In this document: positions 1 through 5,872 of the stretch, one piece after another
How positions within the stretch are numbered: the stretch's first letter is position 1
Layout: each line of letters opens with the position of its first letter
Translations under genes and position numbers: made by a program
The notes under the pieces: model-generated
Told to the model about the DNA's origin: nothing
Seen by the model: the letters and a program-made list of their open reading frames with translations, nothing else
Database searches by the model: none
Assembly: GCA_905373195.1 (NCBI GenBank)
Contig: CAJPSG010000010.1
Coordinates: forward strand, 1-11,521
Length of the DNA stretch: 11,521 nt
From: Kingella oralis
GTDB lineage: Bacteria; Pseudomonadota; Gammaproteobacteria; Burkholderiales; Neisseriaceae
Direction: 5' to 3'

Positions 1-156
1 GGCGCATTTCGCATCCATGCAAACGTTAAGAACTGTAAAGTTGTGATAATTGATGATGTTAGCACCACGCATTCCAGCATCGCCGAATTATCCCGCGCCC
101 TGCTTTTAGCGGGGGCTGCCGAAGTTTATGCCTGTGTAATCGCGTGTAATAAATGA
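1..156 (+). CDS. comF: ComF-family phosphoribosyltransferase, 3' end only (partial)
   Basis: Reading frame 1 is open from the window edge to a TGA at 154-156 and gives the last 51 residues of a protein whose start lies outside the window. The fragment has a beta strand followed by an acidic pair ([10 protein letters not shown], residues 15-24), which is the PRPP-binding loop of type I phosphoribosyltransferases. After it comes the helix and strand arrangement ([20 protein letters not shown]) that usually ends ComF proteins. ComF homologues are linked to natural competence and DNA uptake in several bacteria, but their biochemical role is poorly defined. The loop normally reads DDVxTTGAT; here it is DDVSTTHSS, so the Gly and the last Thr are replaced. 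The gene is followed 103 bases later by trmL on the same strand. The family call is fairly safe for such a short piece; the gene name is an inference. Confidence 0.72.
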   Translation, partial: GAFRIHANVKNCKVVIIDDVSTTHSSIAELSRALLLAGAAEVYACVIACNK

Positions 157-164
157 AAAAATAT

Positions 165-194
165 TTGACTTGCTGTTGCAAAAAGGCGCATATT
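165..194 (+). promoter_or_regulatory. Possible sigma-70 promoter for trmL
   Basis: TTGACT at 165-170 (5 of 6 to the -35 consensus) is followed after 18 bases by CATATT at 189-194 (4 of 6 to the -10 consensus). It lies just after the comF stop codon and about 65 bases before the trmL start, so it could give trmL its own transcript. Seen by eye only. Confidence 0.35.
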
Positions 195-218
195 GCACGG
201 CTTGCAACGGCACAATTT

Positions 219-237
219 TTGTAAAGATTATTTACAA
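219..237. promoter_or_regulatory. Dyad TTGTAAA-N5-TTTACAA upstream of trmL (possible operator)
   Basis: Perfect 7-bp arms (219-225 and 231-237) around a 5-base centre form an AT-rich palindrome that ends 22 bases before the trmL ATG. The geometry suits binding of a dimeric regulator. I cannot assign it to a named regulator. The right arm also contains TACAAT (233-238), which resembles a -10 box but has no partner -35 at a suitable distance. Confidence 0.3.
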
Positions 238-259
238 TCAACAAATTAGGATTAAAACG

Positions 260-724
260 ATGTTCACCGTTGTATTATTTGAACCCGAGATTCCGCCCAA
301 CACGGGCAATATTATTCGCCTTTGCGCCAACACAGGCTGCGAATTGCGGCTGATCAAACCGCTGGGTTTTCCGCTAGATAGCGCGAAAATGAAGCGGGCG
401 GGTTTGGATTACCACGAATTTTCTACGCTGATTGTGCACGAAACCCTTGCCGAATGTTTGGACGCGCTCCAAGGCAAACGCATTTTCGCGCTCACCACCA
501 AGGGCAAAACCCGCCCCGATAGCGTGGCTTTTCAGGCGGGCGATGTGTTTTTATTTGGCCCCGAAACGCGCGGCTTGCCCGCTACGGTGTTGGACACGCT
601 GCCTGAAAATCAGAAAATTCGTTTCCCCATGATGCCAAACAATCGCAGCATGAATTTATCCAATACCGTGGCGATTACGGTGTTTGAAGCATGGCGACAA
701 CTGGGCTACGCAGGCGGCTCGTAA
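260..724 (+). CDS. trmL: tRNA (cytidine(34)-2'-O)-methyltransferase TrmL
   Basis: The 154-residue product is the usual length for TrmL (about 155-160). TrmL is a SPOUT-fold enzyme that uses S-adenosylmethionine to methylate the ribose of the wobble nucleotide of leucine tRNAs in the cytoplasm. All family blocks are visible: N-terminal [15 protein letters not shown] (residues 8-21), the [11 protein letters not shown] loop (97-107) and the C-terminal knot segment with [15 protein letters not shown] (126-140), which forms the SAM site and dimer interface. An in-frame ATG occurs upstream at 170, but 260 is preferred because AGGA (248-251) lies 8 bases before it and the protein then begins exactly where homologues begin ([10 protein letters not shown]). 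The gene sits between comF and an rlpA-type gene on the same strand; a short AT-rich hairpin follows the stop codon. Confidence 0.96.
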   Translation: MFTVVLFEPEIPPNTGNIIRLCANTGCELRLIKPLGFPLDSAKMKRAGLDYHEFSTLIVHETLAECLDALQGKRIFALTTKGKTRPDSVAFQAGDVFLFGPETRGLPATVLDTLPENQKIRFPMMPNNRSMNLSNTVAITVFEAWRQLGYAGGS

Positions 725-731
725 ACCCCCA

Positions 732-765
732 AAACAACTATACGCATCACAATATATAGTTGTTT
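732..765. other. AT-rich hairpin between trmL and the rlpA-type gene
   Basis: An 11-bp perfect inverted repeat (AAACAACTATA at 732-742 and its complement at 755-765) encloses a 12-base loop. It begins 8 bases after the trmL stop codon. No T-tract follows on the + strand, so it is a weak terminator candidate; it could equally be a leader structure for the next gene. Confidence 0.4.
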
Positions 766-805
766 AGGCTTGCAAATATCTTCAACTCAAGAACTGGAAC
801 ACATT

Positions 806-1624
806 TTGACTAAAATTCAACATACTCTTTTAACGGGCGTTTTTGTATTACTGGCAACAGGCTGCTCCACCACGCGCACGGAGCAATCCGCGCAGCGCGA
901 GCCAGCTAAAACGGTTCAAGCAGAGGCTTTGCATTCCACCGCCAATTTAAGCTACAAGGTGGCGGGCAAACGCTACTACCCAAGAAAAAGCGTAGAGAAA
1001 AATTTTAGCCAAACAGGGCGTGCTTCATGGTATGGTCCAGGCTTTCACGGCAAAAAAACTTCCAGCGGCGAGCGGTTTGACATGAACGCGCTTACCGCCG
1101 CCCACCGCACCTTGCCGATTCCCAGCTATGTGCGGGTAACCAATCTGGCAAACGGCAAAACGATTGTGGTGCGCATCAACGACCGCGGGCCTTTCCACGG
1201 CAAGCGCGTGTTGGATTTATCCAAAGGCGCGGCAAAGGCGTTGGGCTTTATCCAGCAAGGCTCAACCAATGTGCGCATTGAGGCGTTGAAAGCGGGCGAC
1301 AGCATGAATGTGGCGGCCAACGATGATGTTGCACCGCAAACGGCGCAGCCTGATGTGAACGTGGCGCAGAATGAATTGCCATCGCCACAACCTGCTCTGA
1401 TTGCCAGCAACGCTAACCATGTGTATGTGAGCCTGAAATCGTTGCAGGATGCGTTTATGGCAGAATCGTTTATGCGCCAAGTGGCTTGGCAGGATGCCTC
1501 GCCATTTGCCAAGGAACACAGCGTGATGATGCTGGGCTTGGATAACAATTATTGGCGCAACCTAAGCGCGTTGTTAAACGGCAAGGAAGCGGATGATGCG
1601 CCTGTGCAAGACCATGTGATTTGA
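806..1624 (+). CDS. rlpA: RlpA-family septal ring lipoprotein (lytic transglycosylase-type, DPBB domain)
   Basis: RlpA proteins are outer-membrane lipoproteins of the division septum; in Pseudomonas aeruginosa RlpA is a lytic transglycosylase that cleaves peptide-free glycan strands. The product here has 272 residues. A short lipoprotein signal ends LLATGC, making Cys20 the lipidated residue, which would need LspA for processing. The double-psi beta-barrel spans about residues 71-161 and has GRASWYG, AAHRTLP (His90) and RINDRGPF (Asp116), matching the catalytic His and Asp described for P. aeruginosa RlpA. A variable linker follows. The last 70 residues (from HVYVSLKSLQ) look like a degenerate SPOR peptidoglycan-binding domain. 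There is no ATG start: I chose TTG at 806 because it gives a normal signal peptide and has GGA (796-798) upstream. TTG at 770 is possible but has no usable ribosome binding site. Confidence 0.85.
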   Translation: MTKIQHTLLTGVFVLLATGCSTTRTEQSAQREPAKTVQAEALHSTANLSYKVAGKRYYPRKSVEKNFSQTGRASWYGPGFHGKKTSSGERFDMNALTAAHRTLPIPSYVRVTNLANGKTIVVRINDRGPFHGKRVLDLSKGAAKALGFIQQGSTNVRIEALKAGDSMNVAANDDVAPQTAQPDVNVAQNELPSPQPALIASNANHVYVSLKSLQDAFMAESFMRQVAWQDASPFAKEHSVMMLGLDNNYWRNLSALLNGKEADDAPVQDHVI

Positions 1625-1644
1625 TAGGCGTTTTGCTGATATAG

Positions 1645-1685
1645 AGGCAGCCTGAAAACTGGGAAACTGGGTTTTCAGGCTGCCT
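1645..1685 (+). terminator. DUS-pair terminator of the rlpA-type gene
   Basis: Two DUS copies in opposite orientation form a perfect 15-bp stem (1645-1659 with 1671-1685) around an 11-base loop, 20 bases after the stop codon. A T-rich stretch follows on the + strand. Inverted DUS pairs are known to serve as transcription terminators in Neisseriaceae. Confidence 0.7.
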
Positions 1686-1750
1686 TTGGTTTTGGGGTGG
1701 ATTGGGCGTGATGGTGTTGATTGTTTTTCAGGCTGCCTTCTTTGTTTAAC

Positions 1751-1780
1751 CATTTGGCGACGAGCCGTCGCCGTCCCATT
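1751..1780. repeat. Palindromic 23-bp repeat joined to a DUS, copy 1
   Basis: The segment 1751-1773 contains a 7-bp stem (GGCGACG 1756-1762 with CGTCGCC 1766-1772, loop AGC). It is followed by CCCATTTT and then a DUS. The same arrangement occurs at 5778-5825 with one mismatch in the first 23 bases, so it is a dispersed repeat and not chance. Confidence 0.75.
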
Positions 1781-1808
1781 TTCAGGCTGCCTATTCCTTT
1801 CAGGCTGC

Positions 1809-3368
1809 CTATTCTTCCTCTGGCACGCGGCTAATCTTCACGCGCTCCACGCGATGCCCGTCTTTTTCCAGCACTTCAAACCGCCAGCCGTGAAACTGGA
1901 TGCTGTCGCCCACTTCGGGCAAGTCTTGCATTTGCTCCATAATCAAGCCGGCCACGGTGTGGAAATCGGCATCTTCGGCGGGTGGCGGCAGGTTCAGCTG
2001 CGGGGCGAGTTCTACATATTCCAACGCGCCATCCACGGTGAGGCTGTCGTCGGTGTTTTCTTGCACACTGGGCTCTTCTTCGCGCTCAAATTCTTCGGGG
2101 AACTCGCCTGCGATGGTTTCCAGCAAGTCTTTCATGGTTACCATGCCGAGCACCGCGCCAAATTCGTCCACCACTAGGGCGTAATCGGCGCTGTGCTTGC
2201 GAAACAGCTCAATGGCTTGCAGCGCGGTGGCGCTTTCAGGCAGCATCAGGGGTTGCTTTAAGGCAGCCTGAATATGGGTTTCGCCTGTTTCCAAGATTTG
2301 CGTGAGCAGGTCTTTTTTGTTGATGTAGCCCAAAGGCTCGTCCACGCCTGCTTTGCCCACCACCAACAGCCGCGAATAGGGGCATTCAATCAGCTTGGCT
2401 TTTTGCTCGTCTTTGCTTTGCGAAATATCCAGCCGTTCAATGTCGCTGCGCGGTATCATCACGCCGAAAATCGGGCGTTCGGCTAGGGTAAGCACGCTGC
2501 GTATCATGGATTTTTCGTTGTCTTCAAAATGTTCACTATCGCCGTTGTCGCGCCCGTTTTTGTCTAGCAGCGTTTCGCGGATGCCCATCATGCCCAGCAC
2601 GTTTTCGGCGGTGCGTTGTCGCCATGAGCTGCCTGCGTAGTCGTTTTTCTTGGTGTTTTTTTGCGAAACTTGGTTAAACACTTCAATCAGGATGGAGAAG
2701 CCGATGGCGGCGTAGAGATAGCCTTTGGGGATGTGGAAATGGAAGGCTTCGGCAATCAGGCTAAACCCTATCATCAGCAAAAAACCCAAGCACAGCATCA
2801 CCACGGTGGGATGCTTGTCCACAAAATTGGTCAGCACTTTGCTGGCGGTTATCATCGCGGTCATGGCAACGGCAACCGCCGCCATCGCCACCACAATATG
2901 CTCCACCATCGCCACGGCAGTAATCACGCTATCAATGGAAAACACGGCATCCAGCACCACAATCTGCGCCACCACGCTCCAAAAGAGGGCGTGTTTTTTG
3001 TGCGTGTCGGCAACTTGGAAATGGTTTTCGCCTTCTAGCCGCTCGTGTAGCTCGGTGGTGGCTTTGTACAGCAAAAAGATGCCGCCGCCGAGCATAATTA
3101 AATCTTTGCCTGAAACGCTGTGCGCGCCCAAGTGAAACAGAGGCTGGGTGAGCGTGATGATGTGCGCCATAAAGCCTAGCATAATGATGCGGATGACAAC
3201 GGCAAGCGCCAGCCCTGTGATGCGGGCTTTATCGCGCAGCGCGGGTTTGACTTTGCTTGCTAGGATGGCTACGAAAACTAGGTTATCAATGCCCAGCACC
3301 ACTTCTAATATAAGCAGCGTGGCGAAACCTATCCATGTTTGCGGCTCGGCGAGCCAACTGATGTCCAT
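1809..3368 (-). CDS. TerC-type integral membrane protein with CBS pair and CorC/HlyC domain (YoaE/YegH-like)
   Basis: The 519-residue length and domain order match E. coli YoaE and YegH. Residues 1-230 form a TerC-type membrane domain with several hydrophobic segments and the family motifs GIDNLVF (26-32) and VFSIDSVIT (142-150), whose aspartates are thought to act in metal transport. Next come a linker, two CBS motifs (VMIPRSDIERLD near 303 and DYALVVDEFGAVLGMV at 375-390) and a CorC/HlyC-type domain (431-515). TerC-family proteins have recently been linked to manganese export; this subgroup is not well characterised, so that role is an inference. The ATG at 3368 is preceded by AAAGGA, somewhat distant. 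An exact DUS lies inside the gene (2261-2272), encoding IQAAL antisense. The gene is downstream of pgi on the same strand, but a 416-base gap with hairpins suggests separate transcription. Confidence 0.85.
   Translation of the reverse strand: MDISWLAEPQTWIGFATLLILEVVLGIDNLVFVAILASKVKPALRDKARITGLALAVVIRIIMLGFMAHIITLTQPLFHLGAHSVSGKDLIMLGGGIFLLYKATTELHERLEGENHFQVADTHKKHALFWSVVAQIVVLDAVFSIDSVITAVAMVEHIVVAMAAVAVAMTAMITASKVLTNFVDKHPTVVMLCLGFLLMIGFSLIAEAFHFHIPKGYLYAAIGFSILIEVFNQVSQKNTKKNDYAGSSWRQRTAENVLGMMGIRETLLDKNGRDNGDSEHFEDNEKSMIRSVLTLAERPIFGVMIPRSDIERLDISQSKDEQKAKLIECPYSRLLVVGKAGVDEPLGYINKKDLLTQILETGETHIQAALKQPLMLPESATALQAIELFRKHSADYALVVDEFGAVLGMVTMKDLLETIAGEFPEEFEREEEPSVQENTDDSLTVDGALEYVELAPQLNLPPPAEDADFHTVAGLIMEQMQDLPEVGDSIQFHGWRFEVLEKDGHRVERVKISRVPEEE
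2261..2272 (+). repeat. Exact DUS inside the TerC-type gene
   Basis: AGGCAGCCTGAA on the + strand lies inside the coding sequence of the - strand gene, in the segment between the two CBS motifs. Intragenic uptake sequences are a minority of those in this window. Confidence 0.9.
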
Positions 3369-3418
3369 TGTGGCGTGAATCCTTTGGGTGGGAACGAATC
3401 GGCGCGGGCGGATGGCGT

Positions 3419-3542
3419 TTCAGGCTGCCTTGTATGCGCGTTAGATGAGCCATCCTGCAAACCGCAAAAGGCAGCCTGAAAACGGATGAGGCGCGGTTTA
3501 GCAAAGCGCAAACGGCGTTTCAAATACGTTTTCAGGCTGCCT
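3419..3542. repeat. DUS cluster C (three copies) with a 16-bp hairpin
   Basis: Exact copies lie at 3419-3430 (-), 3469-3480 (+) and 3531-3542 (-). The second and third form a perfect 16-bp stem (3469-3484 with 3527-3542) around a 42-base loop. The region lies upstream of the TerC-type gene and just downstream of a candidate short transcript, which the hairpin could end. Confidence 0.8.
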
Positions 3543-3547
3543 TATGG

Positions 3548-3604
3548 CTAGGTTGTGCAGTGGCGGCAAGGTTGGTTGCCGCGGCTCTGCTCGGGTTCGT
3601 TCAT
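3548..3604 (-). other. Candidate 18-residue open frame or small RNA, unproven
   Basis: On the - strand a promoter-like pair (3657-3662 and 3634-3639) is followed by ATG at 3604 and an 18-codon frame (MNEPEQSRGNQPCRHCTT) with a TAG stop 6 bases before a DUS hairpin. There is no clear ribosome binding site. It could be a leader peptide, a non-coding RNA ending at the hairpin, or chance within the long leader of the TerC-type gene. I do not recognise the peptide. Confidence 0.2.
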
Positions 3605-3633
3605 TGTGTGGTTGCGAAAATAAAAACGGGGCG

Positions 3634-3662
3634 AGTTTAGCGAAAATTGGCGCAGTTGGCAA
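3634..3662 (-). promoter_or_regulatory. Likely sigma-70 promoter in the gap upstream of the TerC-type gene
   Basis: On the - strand TTGCCA (3662-3657) is followed after exactly 17 bases by TAAACT (3639-3634). Transcription would start near 3627 and head toward the TerC-type gene, about 260 bases away, passing a DUS hairpin. Confidence 0.45.
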
Positions 3663-3691
3663 AATGAATTTGGGGATGGCGGGATTGGACT

Positions 3692-3757
3692 GTTTTCAGG
3701 CTGCCTCACAATACAAGGCAGCCTGAAAACGCCTCTTTCCGCATTTTCAGGCTGCCT
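3692..3757 (-). terminator. DUS triplet forming alternative hairpins downstream of pgi
   Basis: Three exact DUS copies alternate in orientation: 3695-3706 (-), 3716-3727 (+) and 3746-3757 (-). The middle copy can pair with either neighbour: 15 bp with the left one (3692-3706 with 3716-3730, 9-base loop) or 14 bp with the right one (3716-3729 with 3744-3757). It starts 27 bases after the pgi stop codon, so it probably ends pgi transcripts. No clear U-tract follows on the - strand. Confidence 0.55.
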
Positions 3758-3784
3758 ATTTATCCGCAAGACAGCAATGCCCCA

Positions 3785-5455
3785 TTATTCAAACAACGCG
3801 CAAGTCCCATCCACTTCGCAATTTTTTTGCCGATACAAGCGCACCAGTTTGCTGGTGGAAGCGTCGTGCGGCTGCGGGTCGATTGCACCCGTCAGCTCGG
3901 CGAGAATGGTTTTGGCAAGCTGTTTGCCCAGTTCCACGCCCCATTGATCAAAGCTGTTGATGCCCCAAATCACGCCTTGGGTGAAGACTTTGTGTTCATA
4001 CATGGCAATCAGGCTGCCCATGTTGCGCGGGGTGATTTTATCCAGCAGGATAACGTTGGTAGGACGGTTGCCGCTGAATGTTTTGTGCGGCACAAGCGCT
4101 TCGATATGCTCGGCGGGCACGCCTTGCGCTTGCAGTTCGGCGCGGGCTTCGGCGGGCGTTTTGCCGCGCATAAAGGCTTCGGCTTGGGCGAACACGTTGC
4201 TGAGCAGGATTTCGTGATGCCCGGGCAGGTTGCTGCGTTTTTCCAAGCTGGCGATGAGGTCAATCGGCGTGATGTGCGTGCCTTGGTGCAGCAGTTGGAA
4301 AAAGGCATGCTGCCCGTTGATGCCCGTTTCGCCCCAGATGATTGGCCCTGTTTCGGTGGCAACAGGCGTGCCATCCATTTGCACTTGCTTGCCGTTGGAT
4401 TCCATGTCTAGCTGTTGGATGTATTTGGGCAGGCGGTGCAGGTGCTGGTCGTAGGGCGCGATAACGTGGCTGCCGCCGCCGTAAAAATTGATGTACCAAA
4501 TGCCGATTAGCCCCATCAGCGCGGGCAGATTGCGCGACAGCGGGGCGTTGCGGAAGTGTTGGTCCATCAAGTGCGCGCCTTCCAGCAGCTCAATAAAATT
4601 TTCTTCGCCCAAATACAGCATAATGGGCAAGCCGATGGCCGACCACAAGCTGTATCGTCCGCCCACCCAATCCCAAAATTCAAACATATGCTCGGTGTCG
4701 ATGCCGAATTCGGCAACGGCTTTTTGGTTGGTGGAAATGGCGACAAAGTGCTTGGCGATGTCTTTTTCGCTGCCTGCTTGCAAGAACCAATCGCGCGCGG
4801 TGTGGGCGTTGGTGAGCGTTTCTTGGGTGGTGAAGGTTTTGGATGCGATGATGAACAGCGTGGTTTCGGGGTGGACTTTTTCCAGCACGTCGCGCATTTG
4901 CGCACCGTCCACATTGGAAACGAAATGCATATTCAGGCGCGGATGCCCAAAATTTTTCAGCGCGGTGCACATCATCAGCGGCCCCAAATCGGAGCCGCCG
5001 ATGCCGATATTGACCACATCGGTGATGACTTGGTTGGTGTAGCCCAGCCATTCGCCGCTGCGCACGGCGCGGGTAAAATCGCCCATTTTGCGCAAAACGT
5101 GGTTCACTTCGGGCATCACGTCTTTGCCGTCCACCTTAATCGGCGTGTTGCTGCGGTTGCGCAGGGCAACGTGCAGCACGGCGCGGTTTTCGGTTTCGTT
5201 GATTTTTTCGCCGCGATACATTTGCTCAATGCGTTCGGGCAGCCCTGCTTGCTCGGCAAGTTCAACCAGATGGGTGATGATGGTGTCGTTGATGCGGTTT
5301 TTGGAGAAATCCACCGCCAAGCCGCCCACTTCCAGCCAATAGCGGTTGGCGCGCTCGGGGTCTTGGGCGAATTGGTCGCGCATTTGGACGGATTGGGTTT
5401 GTTCGTAGTCTTGTTGCAGGGCTTGCCATGCGGGGAGGTTGGTGGGGGTGGTCAT
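3785..5455 (-). CDS. pgi: Glucose-6-phosphate isomerase
   Basis: This cytoplasmic enzyme interconverts glucose 6-phosphate and fructose 6-phosphate, linking glycolysis, gluconeogenesis and the pentose phosphate and Entner-Doudoroff routes. The 556-residue product has both family signatures and the phosphate-binding motifs: GIGGSDLGP (151-159), SKTFTTQET (205-213), [13 protein letters not shown] (255-267), MESNGK (351-356), [11 protein letters not shown] (375-385, with the catalytic Glu376), HH at 403-404 (one is the catalytic His) and [10 protein letters not shown] (502-511, with the catalytic Lys511). The ATG at 5455 has an AAGGAAAA ribosome binding site 6-7 bases upstream. The neighbour upstream is hexR on the same strand, but 417 bases of repeats and hairpins separate them. 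Length and motifs are normal; a small N-terminal difference from other species cannot be excluded. Confidence 0.98.
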   Translation of the reverse strand: MTTPTNLPAWQALQQDYEQTQSVQMRDQFAQDPERANRYWLEVGGLAVDFSKNRINDTIITHLVELAEQAGLPERIEQMYRGEKINETENRAVLHVALRNRSNTPIKVDGKDVMPEVNHVLRKMGDFTRAVRSGEWLGYTNQVITDVVNIGIGGSDLGPLMMCTALKNFGHPRLNMHFVSNVDGAQMRDVLEKVHPETTLFIIASKTFTTQETLTNAHTARDWFLQAGSEKDIAKHFVAISTNQKAVAEFGIDTEHMFEFWDWVGGRYSLWSAIGLPIMLYLGEENFIELLEGAHLMDQHFRNAPLSRNLPALMGLIGIWYINFYGGGSHVIAPYDQHLHRLPKYIQQLDMESNGKQVQMDGTPVATETGPIIWGETGINGQHAFFQLLHQGTHITPIDLIASLEKRSNLPGHHEILLSNVFAQAEAFMRGKTPAEARAELQAQGVPAEHIEALVPHKTFSGNRPTNVILLDKITPRNMGSLIAMYEHKVFTQGVIWGINSFDQWGVELGKQLAKTILAELTGAIDPQPHDASTSKLVRLYRQKNCEVDGTCALFE

Positions 5456-5493
5456 GGTGTTTTCCTTTTTTATCGGTTATCAGCGGAAACGGG

Positions 5494-5499
5494 ATTATA
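5494..5499 (-). promoter_or_regulatory. Possible -10 box of the pgi promoter
   Basis: A perfect TATAAT on the - strand lies 38 bases upstream of the pgi ATG. No good -35 element is present at 16-18 bases (the positions read TCCAAA or similar), so the promoter may rely on an activator or a weak -35. A degenerate DUS (TTCAGGCTGCAT, 5504-5515) sits between the two positions. Confidence 0.4.
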
Positions 5500-5576
5500 G
5501 TGATTTTCAGGCTGCATTTGGATGAAAAGGCAGCCTGAAACGGGGGGATGGCGTTTCAGGCTGCCTATTTTGTATG

Positions 5577-5684
5577 CGGGCAATGCGCCCTATTCTGTTT
5601 TCAGGCTGCCTCTGATGTTGCGCAAAATAGCGGGCAACGCGCCTAACTTTGTTTTCAGGCTGCCTCTAACGCTGTACAAAATAG
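5577..5684. repeat. 54-bp tandem repeat, two copies, each with a DUS
   Basis: Copy 1 (5577-5630) and copy 2 (5631-5684) are directly adjacent, equal in length and agree at 44 of 54 positions by hand alignment. Both start CGGGCAA, contain GTTTTCAGGCTGCCTCT and end CAAAATAG. The identity extends well beyond the DUS, so this is a diverged tandem duplication. Confidence 0.8.
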
Positions 5685-5777
5685 CTAACGATAACGGATA
5701 ACGGTTTTCAGGCTGCCTACTCGGTTACATCAATAGGCAGCCTGAAAGCTTTATAAAACCCGCAAGCGATGGCACAT

Positions 5778-5825
5778 CATTTGGCGACAAGCCGTCGCCG
5801 CTCCATTTTGGTTTTCAGGCTGCCT
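5778..5825. repeat. Palindromic 23-bp repeat joined to a DUS, copy 2
   Basis: Positions 5778-5800 match 1751-1773 at 22 of 23 bases. A CCATTTT stretch and a DUS (5814-5825) follow, as in copy 1, with a 5-base insertion before the DUS. The stem is 6 bp here (GGCGAC with GTCGCC). Confidence 0.75.
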
Positions 5826-5861
5826 ACTCTGTTTACGCAACACCACGGGCAGCCTGAAAAC
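5811..5861 (-). terminator. DUS-pair hairpin downstream of hexR
   Basis: A 14-bp stem (5811-5824 with 5848-5861) made by one exact and one variant DUS begins 11 bases after the hexR stop codon. No T-tract follows on the - strand, so it is a likely but imperfect terminator. Confidence 0.5.
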
Positions 5862-5872
5862 TCTATCGCGCA

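Larger units (their letters stand above)
1645..1810. repeat. DUS cluster A (five copies)
   Basis: Exact copies of the 12-mer lie at 1645-1656 (+), 1674-1685, 1727-1738, 1781-1792 and 1799-1810 (all -). The last copy touches the end of the TerC-type gene: the final two bases of its TAG stop codon are the first two bases of the DUS. The copies at 1781 and 1799 are in the same orientation, 18 bases apart. Confidence 0.9.
5504..5858. repeat. DUS cluster E filling the hexR-pgi gap
   Basis: The 417-base gap between hexR and pgi holds no gene. Exact DUS copies lie at 5528-5539 (+), 5555-5566 (-), 5600-5611 (-), 5654-5665 (-), 5707-5718 (-), 5735-5746 (+) and 5814-5825 (-), with one-mismatch copies at 5504-5515 (-) and 5847-5858 (+). 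Three opposed pairs form hairpins: 5528-5542 with 5552-5566 (15 bp), 5706-5719 with 5734-5747 (14 bp) and 5811-5824 with 5848-5861 (14 bp). Confidence 0.9.

Noticed and set aside
219..237. The dyad before trmL as a HexR binding site
   Set aside because: The arm spacing does not match the HexR consensus as I know it and trmL is not a glucose-metabolism gene. It is kept only as an unassigned palindrome.
595..606. GCTGCCTGAA inside trmL, resembling the Simonsiella-type DUS (AGGCTGCCTGAA)
   Set aside because: It is the only such copy, has mismatched outer bases, and lies in conserved coding sequence, so chance is likely.
1686..2177. Open frame of 163 codons on the + strand opposite the TerC-type gene
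   Set aside because: It begins in a DUS cluster, its first residues (SGCL repeats) are translated DUS, and the rest is antisense to a conserved gene.
3548..3769. 73-codon frame on the - strand in the pgi/TerC gap as a full gene
   Set aside because: Its first half translates DUS copies (RQPEN, FRLP) upstream of the only plausible promoter. Only the 18-codon end is considered, with low confidence.
4556..5500. Long open frame (314 codons) on the + strand opposite pgi
   Set aside because: It is fully antisense to a complete pgi gene, is rich in His, Gln and Phe as expected of an antisense shadow, and matches no family I recognise.
5504..5858. Regularly recurring repeats that might suggest a CRISPR array
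   Set aside because: The repeated unit is the 12-bp DUS in both orientations with irregular spacing. There is no 25-40-bp repeat with equal-sized spacers, and no cas gene nearby.
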